Of a stretch of DNA of 5,963 nucleotides, positions 1 to 5,963 are shown one piece after another. Made by a program: the position numbers and the translations under genes. Origin of the DNA: Bacillota bacterium (GTDB taxonomy: Bacteria > Bacillota > Clostridia > Tissierellales > Peptoniphilaceae); contig JAEXBU010000027.1 in NCBI GenBank assembly GCA_023393815.1, forward strand, positions 1 to 5,963, given 5' to 3'. A model generated the notes under the pieces. It did not search any database and was not told the origin of the DNA. It saw only the letters and a program-made list of their open reading frames with translations. How positions within the stretch are numbered: the stretch's first letter is position 1; each line of letters opens with the position of its first letter.

Positions 1-558
1 ATGGGGATCTACGTCTTTACCTGGCCGGTTTTACGGGCGTATTTAATCGCCGACGAGGCTGATAAAAGTAGCGATCACGATTTCGGAAAAAACATTTTGC
101 CCGCCATGTTAAGAGAAGGAAGGCGTCTGTACGCGTATCTCTTCAACGGCTATTGGAAAGATGTGGGCACTGTGCGCAGTTACTGGGAAAGCAATTTGGA
201 TCTGTTGAACCGATACAACAGTTTAAAGCTCTTTGACAGCAACTGGCGCATTTACACCAACAACGCCAACTTGCCGCCGCACCGCATCGGCAAGGGAGCG
301 AAGATTTCCGAGGCCCTCATTAACGAAGCCTGCGAAATCTACGGCGACGTTACAAAATGCGTGCTGTTTTCCGGCGTCTGCATCGAGGAAGGCGCCACGG
401 TCATCAATTCCGTGCTCCAGTCCCGCGTGGTGGTTAAAAGCGGCGCCCGCATCGAAAACGCTATCGTCATGGAAAATATTACCGTCGAAGGGGATCAATC
501 CATCGGAAGCGGGGAGGTGGTCAGCCTGGTTTCCGAAGACGGCATACGAGTAGAATAG
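1..558 (+). CDS. glgC: Glucose-1-phosphate adenylyltransferase, catalytic subunit GlgC (5' end missing)
   Basis: This enzyme makes ADP-glucose from glucose-1-phosphate and ATP, the committed step of bacterial glycogen synthesis in the cytoplasm. The 185 visible residues match roughly the second half of a GlgC of about 380-400 residues. The first visible residues, MGIYVF, are an internal conserved segment, so the ATG at base 1 is not the start; the true start and the nucleotide-binding N-terminal region lie outside the window. Visible motifs are HDFGK (26-30) and GYWKDVGT (50-57), whose Asp corresponds to a substrate-region Asp in E. coli GlgC. From about residue 95 a series of hexapeptide-like repeats should form the C-terminal left-handed beta-helix. 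The GYWKDVGT motif marks this as the catalytic GlgC type, unlike the next gene. The frame is intact to a TAG stop, which overlaps the ribosome binding site of glgD. Identification as GlgC is secure; catalytic residues of the missing half cannot be judged. Confidence 0.93.
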   Translation: MGIYVFTWPVLRAYLIADEADKSSDHDFGKNILPAMLREGRRLYAYLFNGYWKDVGTVRSYWESNLDLLNRYNSLKLFDSNWRIYTNNANLPPHRIGKGAKISEALINEACEIYGDVTKCVLFSGVCIEEGATVINSVLQSRVVVKSGARIENAIVMENITVEGDQSIGSGEVVSLVSEDGIRVE

Positions 559-563
559 GAGGG
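557..563 (+). promoter_or_regulatory. Ribosome binding site of glgD, overlapping the glgC stop
   Basis: AGGAGGG lies four bases before the ATG at 568 and shares its first two bases with the TAG stop of glgC. A ribosome ending on glgC therefore stands on the glgD site, which favours matched production of the two subunits. It supports 568 as the glgD start. Confidence 0.85.
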
Positions 564-567
564 ATTT

Positions 568-1695
568 ATGTATTCGACATTGGGGATTATTGCGCCGACC
601 TACGATGATTCGGCCTTTAACAGCCTGACCCGTTCGAGAAATCTGTCCATGTTGCCCTACGGCTGCCGCTATCGGCTCATCGATTTACCCCTTTCGAACA
701 TGACCGCCCACGGCATTCGCTCTGTGGCCGTCTACACGGGGAAGAAGATACGCTCGTACATGGATCATTTAAATATGGGGGCGCCGTGGAATTTAAACCG
801 CCGTTTCAACGGCTTGTTCCTCTTCCCACCCACGGTCAGCGAAGACGAACTAAATAAGTACGGGGAAATAGCGGAATTTCAATCCACCGTCAAGTACTTC
901 GAGCAGGCCAAGGAAACCTACGTCCTCTATATGCGTCCCGGGATTTTGACGAAGGTGGATCTGACGGCTTTGCAGGAAAAATTGCTAGAAGCAGACGCCG
1001 ACGCCGCCGTGGTCTATAAGAAGGTGGAAGACGAGGCCATGGCCTATGCCGGAGCGCAGAGCCTGTTTTTTAACGAAGATGGAAGCCCGGAAAATTTGGG
1101 CTACCATTTCGGAAGCGACAAGACCGTGCGCCTGTACATGAACATGATTTTGTTGAAAAAATCCGTCTTTCTCCACTTGGTAAGGCGAGCTTTGGAGCGG
1201 GGGGACATCTCCACATTGGAAGATATGCTTTTTCATTACAAGAAAAAACTTCGCATTATCGGCTACGAATACGAGGGATTTTTCGAAAAGATCGACAGCG
1301 TCAAGTCCTACTACGATGCCAATATGCGCCTGCTGGATCCGGAGTACTTTCAAGAAGTCTTTTACGACGGGGGCAGAGTCTACACCAAGACCAAAGACGA
1401 GCCTTCGAGCTTTTATACGAAAACCGCGGAGGTCGTCAATTCTCTTTCCGCCAACGGGGCCTTTATCGACGGTTCCGTGACCAATTCCCTGCTTTTTCGC
1501 GGCGTGGTCGTGGAAGAGGGAGCCGTGGTGAAAAATGCCATTATTATGCAAGAGTGCCGCATCGAAAAAGATGCCGTGGTGGTCAACGCCATTTTGGATA
1601 AAAATGTCCTCGTCGGGGAAGGGGAGCATTTAATCGGCTCCGCCCAGTCTCCTTATGTCATCGAAAAAGATTTGCGAATCGAGGAAGGCCGATGA
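568..1695 (+). CDS. glgD: Glucose-1-phosphate adenylyltransferase regulatory subunit GlgD
   Basis: GlgD is the GlgC paralogue found mainly in Firmicutes; it pairs with GlgC and raises or modulates ADP-glucose synthesis but is generally not catalytic itself. The protein is 375 residues, usual for the family. The N-terminal segment has LPYGCRYRLIDLPLSN (29-44), the family counterpart of the GlgC nucleotide-sugar region, but the GlgC glycine-rich GGGxGTRL loop is replaced by IIAPTYDD-like sequence and the AKP lysine by RNLSMLP. The GDH metal/catalytic motif of GlgC is replaced near 122-125 (MRPG). GYWKDVGT of GlgC is replaced by GFFEKIDSVKSYYDANM (237-253), typical of GlgD. Residues from about 287 to 366 form hexapeptide-like beta-helix repeats, including NSLLFRGVVVEEGAVVKN. 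The start is fixed by the strong site at 557-563. The stop overlaps the glgA start by four bases (ATGA). Loss of catalytic residues is normal for GlgD, not a sign of decay. Confidence 0.93.
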   Translation: MYSTLGIIAPTYDDSAFNSLTRSRNLSMLPYGCRYRLIDLPLSNMTAHGIRSVAVYTGKKIRSYMDHLNMGAPWNLNRRFNGLFLFPPTVSEDELNKYGEIAEFQSTVKYFEQAKETYVLYMRPGILTKVDLTALQEKLLEADADAAVVYKKVEDEAMAYAGAQSLFFNEDGSPENLGYHFGSDKTVRLYMNMILLKKSVFLHLVRRALERGDISTLEDMLFHYKKKLRIIGYEYEGFFEKIDSVKSYYDANMRLLDPEYFQEVFYDGGRVYTKTKDEPSSFYTKTAEVVNSLSANGAFIDGSVTNSLLFRGVVVEEGAVVKNAIIMQECRIEKDAVVVNAILDKNVLVGEGEHLIGSAQSPYVIEKDLRIEEGR

Positions 1696-3113
1696 ACATC
1701 GTCTATTGTGCATCGGAGGTGCATCCTTACTTAAAGACCGGCGGTCTCGCCGACGTGATGAGCGCCTTGCCTCGAGCGGTAAAAAGACCGCAAGACAGGA
1801 TTTCCGTCATCATGCCCCTGTACGGCCAAATTCCTCGACTTTTCCGAGAGGTCACGGAATTTTTGGGCTACGACTACGTTCAAATGGGGGGATGTTCCAT
1901 GTATATGGGCGTCTTTCACCTGCGGGAAAGGGACGTGGACTATTACTTCATCGACAACCGGGATATGTTTTTTCGAGATACGGTCTACGGCGAGGCGGAC
2001 GACGGCTACCGTTTTACCTTTTTTTCCAAAGCCTGTGTTCGGCTCATGGCGTATTTGGATATGACGCCCGATGTGGTTCACGCTAACGACTGGCATACGG
2101 GTCTGGTGCCCTTGTACGTCAAAGACTTCGCCAGGGGAGATGCACGTTTTTCGAAGACGGCTACGGTCTTTACCATTCACAACATCAATTACCAAGGGGT
2201 CTTCGAAGAAAATGTCTTCTCCTACGCTGATTTAAGCCGGGAGTATTTTACGGAAGAGGGCGTGAAATACTACGACGGGGTGAACCTGATGAAAGCGGGG
2301 ATTCAATACGCCGACGCCGTCACCACCGTATCCAAAACCTACGCCGAAGAATTGGAAGACGAGGCCTACGGACGGGAGTTGGCCGGACTGATCCGAAAAC
2401 ACAGAGGCAAGATGACGGGGATTCTAAACGGCATCGACACCGAAGAATACGATCCTAAGAGGGATCCTTTGATCGAAAAAAATTACGACAAGGACCACGT
2501 ACAGGACAAGGAAGAAAATAAAAGGGCCATTAAAAAAGAATACGGTCTAGAGGCGAGCGACCGTCCCCTCTTTACCGTCGTCAGCCGTCTGGTGGATATA
2601 AAAGGCATGGACCTGGTTTTGGAATCGGCCGACGCCCTGCTGAAAAAAGAATTGGATCTTCTCGTCGTAGGAACTGGAGATAGGCGGATCGAAGAGGGTT
2701 TTCGCGCCTTGGCGGGAAACTACGATAACTGCGCCGTGCGCATTGCCTTCGACGCCGAAGGTAGCCACAGAGTTTACGCCGGCGGCGATTTCTTCCTTAT
2801 GCCTTCTTTGACGGAACCTTGCGGTCTGGCTCAAATGATCGCCATGACCTACGGAAATCTGCCCATTGTACGAAAAACCGGCGGCTTGGCCGATACGGTG
2901 CGCCCCTTTGATGAAAAGGGTGTTGGCGGCGGATACATCTTTTTAACCCCCGCGCCGGAAGATTTGCTCGCTGCCGTGGATCGAGCCCTCGCTGATTACA
3001 AAACGCCGTCGGACGTCGTGCATAGAAAAAACGCCATGGTCTACGACTTTAGCTGGGCGATACCGGCAGGGAAATACCGCAAGCTCTATAGAAAGGCGAG
3101 GGGACTCCGATGA
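1692..3113 (+). CDS. glgA: Glycogen synthase GlgA (ADP-glucose, GT5 family)
   Basis: GlgA transfers glucose from ADP-glucose to the non-reducing end of alpha-1,4-glucan, using the product of the two preceding genes. At 473 residues it has the usual bacterial length and a two-domain GT-B layout. The N-terminal domain carries KTGGLADV (15-22), the ADP-glucose-binding signature, then HANDWHTGL (130-138) and TIHNINYQG (161-169). LNGID (245-249) and the NYDKD...NK segment (264-278) form the domain linker. The C-terminal domain has VSRLVDIKGMDL (297-308), with Arg299 and Lys304 matching the substrate-binding pair of E. coli GlgA, and PSLTEPCGL (371-379), with Glu375 matching the catalytic-site Glu. 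A second KTGGLADTV follows at 395-403. All key residues are present, so the enzyme should be active. The start overlaps the glgD stop as ATGA; GAGGAAGG at 1681-1688 is a plausible ribosome binding site. The stop overlaps the next start in the same way. Confidence 0.96.
   Translation: MNIVYCASEVHPYLKTGGLADVMSALPRAVKRPQDRISVIMPLYGQIPRLFREVTEFLGYDYVQMGGCSMYMGVFHLRERDVDYYFIDNRDMFFRDTVYGEADDGYRFTFFSKACVRLMAYLDMTPDVVHANDWHTGLVPLYVKDFARGDARFSKTATVFTIHNINYQGVFEENVFSYADLSREYFTEEGVKYYDGVNLMKAGIQYADAVTTVSKTYAEELEDEAYGRELAGLIRKHRGKMTGILNGIDTEEYDPKRDPLIEKNYDKDHVQDKEENKRAIKKEYGLEASDRPLFTVVSRLVDIKGMDLVLESADALLKKELDLLVVGTGDRRIEEGFRALAGNYDNCAVRIAFDAEGSHRVYAGGDFFLMPSLTEPCGLAQMIAMTYGNLPIVRKTGGLADTVRPFDEKGVGGGYIFLTPAPEDLLAAVDRALADYKTPSDVVHRKNAMVYDFSWAIPAGKYRKLYRKARGLR
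3098..3104 (+). promoter_or_regulatory. Ribosome binding site that supports the long pullulanase start
   Basis: GAGGGGA ends five bases before the ATG at 3110, inside the last codons of glgA. Together with the ATGA overlap it supports starting the pullulanase here, so that the unusual N-terminal region is translated, rather than at a later internal ATG. Confidence 0.6.
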
Positions 3114-5647
3114 TTCACTGTCTCTTTGCCCACTCCCCGAGGGGCTCCGCCGCACCGGGACTTTCCATAAAAGAAACCGTGGCCGTCGTAGGAGAAATGG
3201 ACGAAGTTTTTTGCTATTATCCGCGAAGGGGCGCCTTTCCTTTTACAGGTGTTTCCGAAAAGGGCGACGCCTACGGCTACGACGTGGGAGCGGATTTTTT
3301 CGCCTACGAAGACAAGGGAGAAGAGGAGAATATCTCCATCGCTTTGGACGAACTTTTAAAAAAGGGCTTGCCCGATTTCGTTATGGCCTTTCACTTGTCC
3401 GCCGAGGCACTTTTTTCCGCCGTAAAAGGGCGACTGATCCGCGACTTTTCCATGGACGAGGACAGAGCGGAGAGGTTTATACAAGAACGGGTGGCGGTGA
3501 AATATCCGGCGGAAGGAAAAGACGTCCACTTTTCTTTTCCGGAAAAAGCGTGGGGTGAGGCCTTTAAAAAAGAAGCGGCACGCTTTCGGGGGCGGCTCGA
3601 GAAAAATCGCGAGGTCGTGTCGAAAAAAGAGTGGGGCTATCCCAATCCCAAGGGCATTTTTATAGGCGCCGGGGAAGACAAAGCGGACGGGCTTTTGGAT
3701 CAGGCTCGCAAACTGTACGAGGAGCTTTTGGATCGACCGACATTGGATGTAGCAGATCTCGTTCTTTGGGCGGAAGGGGCGGAAGACGAGGAAATGAACC
3801 GGAACCTGTTTACGGGCCACAAGGTGAAACTCGTGCCGGAAGCGGGGCGGTGGGATCTGTTTTTGACGGAGGATCCTTTTCTCATCGACTTGATGGGCGC
3901 CGCGGGTGTTGCGACTTCGTGCGAGGTGGATCTTTTTGCTTGTGCAAGAGGACTTCGAAAAGAAAAAGAAGAAGGGGGCGGTGCGGGCTACGAATTTCAC
4001 GTGTATGCCCCGTGGAAGGAGGCCATGGATCTCTACCTTTACGACGACGCGCAAGAGGTGGATCGTACCGTAATTCCCATGGAAAAGCGAGAAGATACTT
4101 TTTACGTACAAATTCCCATGAAGCGCTTGCCCGTCTACTATAATTTTGGCGATGGGGAAGAAGAGTACGTGGATCCCTACGCCAAGGCTCTGTCCTTGAA
4201 CGGGCGAAGGGGCTATGCCTTCGACGGCATCGAGAAGTATTTTTCATCGGATTATGTAGAAAAAAGAGAGAGCCCCGTCATCTACGAGCTGCACGTAAAA
4301 GATTTTACCTACGAGTTGGACACGAAAAGCCCGCCGGGCACCTTTTCCGCCCTGGGGGAGTCCGTGTCCATAGCGGGTGCAGCCGTAGGGTTTGATCACT
4401 TGCGGAATCTGGGGGTGGACTACGTACACCTTTTGCCTGTGCATAATTTTCTTACCGTTTTGGAACAGGCGCAGTCGCGCGGTGACGAGGAAAATTACAA
4501 CTGGGGCTACGACCCCGACCATTACTTTGCTTTGGAAAACAGCTACGCTGCAGATCCCGCCGATCCCACTTCGGCCTTGGACGGATTGACACATTGGATT
4601 CAAAAAGCCCACGAAGCGGGGATCGGTGTGATCCTCGATGTAGTATACAATCATCTGTATCTGGGGGAAAAGTCCGCCATGGCACGCTTATATCCCGCGG
4701 CCGTGCGCCGGTTCGAAGACGGGAGCCTGTCCAACGGCAGCGGTACCGGATCGGAAGTAGCTACGGAAGAGGAAGCGGTGCGGAAACTGATTTTGGCGAG
4801 TATAGAGTACTTTCAAAAACTCGGCGTGGACGGCTTTCGATTCGATCTTTGCGGGTTGATAGATAACGACACCATGGCCGCCGTCGAAAGGGCCGCCTAC
4901 GAGAAAAATCCGAACGCCCTTCTTTACGGTGAACCGTGGAAGGCGGCCGAAAGCGTCTTAGACGAATCCCTACGCCTAAAGACCGACGAGCGAGCTACGG
5001 CCTTTTTCGACGACGACTACCGAAACGCCCTTCGGGGCGATAGCTTTTCTAAAACCGCGGGGTGGGTCGGAGGAAACTTCGAAGGTCAAAGCCATCTGCT
5101 CAGTGCCCTTTTGGGCGGGGGGAAATATCGCCACAATCTGGCCTATATTTCCTGTCACGACGACCTCGTCCTCGGCGATTTTTTGGATAGAGCTATGGAA
5201 GGCGCCGGAGAAGAAGACAAAGAGCGCGCCGCCAAGCTCGCGATCGCCTTTCTCATGCTTACGCCGGGGCCCGTTCTTTTCGGAGAAGGCGACGAATACC
5301 TGCGCCGCCGCTACCGGGAAAATCCCTATCGCGGGCCCGCCTCCGCGGTGGCTCTGCACTGGGAGGAGCTCCTCTCGAAAGAGGCAATGGCTCGCTACGT
5401 AAAAGACCTGATCCGATTGCGCCGAAAGACGGATCTGTTTCAACACGAGGTCCTCATCGATGAGCCGGGGTTTATCGTATTAAAAAATAAAGACCGCACG
5501 TTCGTTTTGAACGCTACCGAGAACGTTTGGCCCATGGATTTTCTCGAAGAGAGAGGATACAAAGTCCTATTTAACGAGCGGGGCGCGGTGGAGGAAAAAT
5601 TGCGGCGGCGATTCGTTCCGCCGAAGAGTTTCGTGGCGGTGGAATAG
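3110..5647 (+). CDS. pulA: Type I pullulanase-like glycogen debranching enzyme with a novel-looking N-terminal region
   Basis: The protein is 845 residues with no signal peptide, so it probably acts in the cytoplasm, hydrolysing alpha-1,6 branches of glycogen or imported glucans. Residues 1-290 match no pullulanase accessory domain I recognise. Residues about 293-375 look like CBM48 (YEFHVYAPWKEAMDLYLYDD, then VDPYAKALSLNG). The GH13 barrel starts at IYELHVKDF (391-399). It has the type I pullulanase signature YNWGYDP (463-469), region I DVVYNH (510-515), SNGSGTGSEVATE (541-553), region II GFRFDLCG (575-582) with nucleophile Asp579, region III YGEPW (606-610) with acid/base Glu608, and region IV SCHDD (681-685) with His683-Asp684. 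A small C-terminal beta domain follows from about 775. Catalytic residues are intact. Region IV and the usual NSYN-type loop (here NPYRGPASAVALHW, 738-751) depart from consensus. It is the last gene of the operon. The GH13 pullulanase assignment is strong; exact substrate and the N-terminal role are unknown. Confidence 0.9.
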   Translation: MIHCLFAHSPRGSAAPGLSIKETVAVVGEMDEVFCYYPRRGAFPFTGVSEKGDAYGYDVGADFFAYEDKGEEENISIALDELLKKGLPDFVMAFHLSAEALFSAVKGRLIRDFSMDEDRAERFIQERVAVKYPAEGKDVHFSFPEKAWGEAFKKEAARFRGRLEKNREVVSKKEWGYPNPKGIFIGAGEDKADGLLDQARKLYEELLDRPTLDVADLVLWAEGAEDEEMNRNLFTGHKVKLVPEAGRWDLFLTEDPFLIDLMGAAGVATSCEVDLFACARGLRKEKEEGGGAGYEFHVYAPWKEAMDLYLYDDAQEVDRTVIPMEKREDTFYVQIPMKRLPVYYNFGDGEEEYVDPYAKALSLNGRRGYAFDGIEKYFSSDYVEKRESPVIYELHVKDFTYELDTKSPPGTFSALGESVSIAGAAVGFDHLRNLGVDYVHLLPVHNFLTVLEQAQSRGDEENYNWGYDPDHYFALENSYAADPADPTSALDGLTHWIQKAHEAGIGVILDVVYNHLYLGEKSAMARLYPAAVRRFEDGSLSNGSGTGSEVATEEEAVRKLILASIEYFQKLGVDGFRFDLCGLIDNDTMAAVERAAYEKNPNALLYGEPWKAAESVLDESLRLKTDERATAFFDDDYRNALRGDSFSKTAGWVGGNFEGQSHLLSALLGGGKYRHNLAYISCHDDLVLGDFLDRAMEGAGEEDKERAAKLAIAFLMLTPGPVLFGEGDEYLRRRYRENPYRGPASAVALHWEELLSKEAMARYVKDLIRLRRKTDLFQHEVLIDEPGFIVLKNKDRTFVLNATENVWPMDFLEERGYKVLFNERGAVEEKLRRRFVPPKSFVAVE

Positions 5648-5650
5648 GCG

Positions 5651-5677
5651 ATGCGTACCGGAGGGTACGCATTTTTT
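5651..5677 (+). terminator. Intrinsic terminator of the glg operon
   Basis: ATGCGTACC (5651-5659) and GGTACGCAT (5664-5672) form a perfect 9-bp stem with a GGAG loop, followed by a run of Ts to 5677 and then ATT. It starts three bases after the pullulanase stop, which marks the operon end. There is no A-run before the stem, so it should work only for + strand transcripts. Confidence 0.92.
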
Positions 5678-5718
5678 ATTGAAAAAATGTTTTCCGCAGA
5701 AAGTAAAAGACCACGAAT

Positions 5719-5747
5719 TTGAAAAAGTGGAAAATACGAGGTAAAAT
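5719..5747 (+). promoter_or_regulatory. Sigma-70/SigA-type promoter for the exported-protein gene
   Basis: TTGAAA (5719-5724) and TAAAAT (5742-5747) are separated by 17 bases, the optimal spacing; each differs from consensus at one position (TTGACA, TATAAT). The region is AT-rich and lies between the operon terminator and the next gene. Transcription would begin near 5754-5756, giving a leader of about 80 bases. The prediction rests on sequence only. Confidence 0.75.
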
Positions 5748-5756
5748 ACATATAGA

Positions 5757-5829
5757 ATGGTCGGAAAAGCCATCCTTATACGAAGAATGACGTGATTGTA
5801 ACTAGGGGGAAAAGGTTTCGTAAAAAGGA
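5757..5829 (+). promoter_or_regulatory. Possible structured leader that covers the Shine-Dalgarno sequence
   Basis: Two potential RNA stems sit next to each other in the leader. ATGGT (5757-5761) can pair with GCCAT (5769-5773). Then TCCTT (5773-5777) can pair with AAGGA (5825-5829), the first part of the ribosome binding site, and TACGAAG (5779-5785) with TTTCGTA (5816-5822), including one G-U pair and with a small internal loop between the two helices; base 5773 could belong to only one stem at a time. The closing loop is about 30 bases. If formed, the fold would limit translation of the downstream gene. I recognise no known riboswitch class. Chance pairing in AT-rich sequence is a real alternative. 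Confidence 0.3.
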
Positions 5830-5832
5830 GGT
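5825..5832 (+). promoter_or_regulatory. Strong ribosome binding site of the exported-protein gene
   Basis: AAGGAGGT is a full-length match to the 16S rRNA 3' end, four bases before the ATG at 5837, and fixes that start. Its first five bases are the ones that could be covered by the leader stem. Confidence 0.9.
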
Positions 5833-5836
5833 AATC

Positions 5837-5963
5837 ATGAAAAAGTTATTGGCGCTTGTCCTTTCGTGGGCGATGCTGTTAACGGTTTTGCCTTTCGGCG
5901 TTTTGGCGAAAAGTGTGGACGCGGTGGAAAATGAATACGGGACGCCTCTTGTGAGGGGCGTCG
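5837..5963 (+). CDS. N-terminus of an exported protein with a signal peptide (3' end missing)
   Basis: Only 42 codons are visible. The protein begins MKKLLALVLSWAMLLTVLPF: two lysines followed by a hydrophobic stretch to about residue 23, a typical Sec signal peptide. A signal peptidase I site is likely after VLA (22-24), just before KSVDAVENEYG. There is no Cys in the visible part, so it is not a lipoprotein with a standard lipobox here. The mature part seen is too short to name a family. It has its own promoter and strong ribosome binding site after the glg terminator, so it is probably unrelated in regulation to the glycogen operon. It could be a cell-surface protein or a secreted enzyme; nothing visible decides between these. 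Confidence 0.85.
   Translation, partial: MKKLLALVLSWAMLLTVLPFGVLAKSVDAVENEYGTPLVRGV
5941..5962. repeat. Short inverted repeat inside the start of the exported-protein gene
   Basis: GACGCCTCT and AGGGGCGTC can form a 9-bp stem with one G-U pair around a TGTG loop. It lies at codons 35-42, spelling the YGTPLVRGV part of the protein. The window ends right after it, so it cannot be seen whether a T-run or further structure follows. Confidence 0.4.

Noticed and set aside
1..3. ATG at base 1 as the start of the first gene
   Set aside because: MGIYVF is a conserved internal segment of GlgC, and the 185 visible residues are only the second half of the family length. The gene is cut by the window edge.
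985..1629. Antisense open frame of 214 codons opposite glgD
   Set aside because: Opposite an intact and clearly recognised glgD; low-complexity His/Gly/Phe-rich translation typical of shadow frames.
568..1695. glgD as a decayed copy of glgC because catalytic motifs are missing
   Set aside because: The missing residues are those normally absent in the GlgD family; the frame, length and GlgD-specific segments are intact.
3356..4111. Long antisense open frame of 251 codons opposite the pullulanase
   Set aside because: It lies wholly opposite strong pullulanase coding sequence, has no recognisable motifs, and is best explained as a shadow of codon use.
5651..5677. Terminator acting in both directions
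   Set aside because: There is no A-run on the left side of the stem to give a U-run in the opposite transcript, and no converging gene is present.
5440..5773. Antisense frames running from the intergenic region into the pullulanase 3' end
   Set aside because: No convincing ribosome binding site or protein motif was seen, and the frames run across the terminator hairpin and the coding end of the pullulanase.
5748..5836. A known riboswitch class, such as cyclic di-GMP, in the leader
   Set aside because: The conserved core sequences I know for these classes are absent; only simple pairing is seen.

Overview
The window holds most of a bacterial glycogen metabolism operon, all on the + strand: the 3' part of glgC, then complete glgD and glgA, then a complete gene for a type I pullulanase-like debranching enzyme. 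The operon closes with a clear intrinsic terminator. A separate transcription unit begins about 190 bases further on, with a near-consensus sigma-70 type promoter, a leader of about 80 bases, and the first 42 codons of a protein with an N-terminal signal peptide.

The organism is most likely a Firmicute (Bacillota), probably an anaerobe of the Clostridia/Tissierellia kind. The grounds are the presence of GlgD, which is found mainly in Firmicutes; strong AGGAGG-type ribosome binding sites; tightly packed genes; and a Gram-positive style secretion signal. Base composition looks balanced by eye, with an AT-rich intergenic region after the operon. I cannot name a genus from this evidence.

Layout: 1-558 glgC (N-terminal half lies outside the window); 568-1695 glgD; 1692-3113 glgA; 3110-5647 pullulanase; 5651-5677 terminator; 5719-5747 promoter; about 5754-5836 leader; 5837 onward exported protein. 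glgC and glgD are 9 bases apart. glgD/glgA and glgA/pullulanase each share an ATGA stop-start overlap, so translation of the last three genes is probably coupled.

GlgC with GlgD makes ADP-glucose, GlgA polymerises it into alpha-1,4-glucan, and the pullulanase hydrolyses alpha-1,6 branches. No branching enzyme (glgB) or phosphorylase (glgP) is visible; they may lie upstream of the window or elsewhere.

The least ordinary part is the pullulanase. It has about 290 residues ahead of its CBM48 and GH13 domains that I cannot assign to a usual pullulanase accessory domain, and several normally conserved positions in its catalytic domain are changed. A second point of interest is a possible leader RNA fold before the exported-protein gene that would cover its Shine-Dalgarno sequence. 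I see no CRISPR array, tRNA, rRNA, insertion sequence or phage element.
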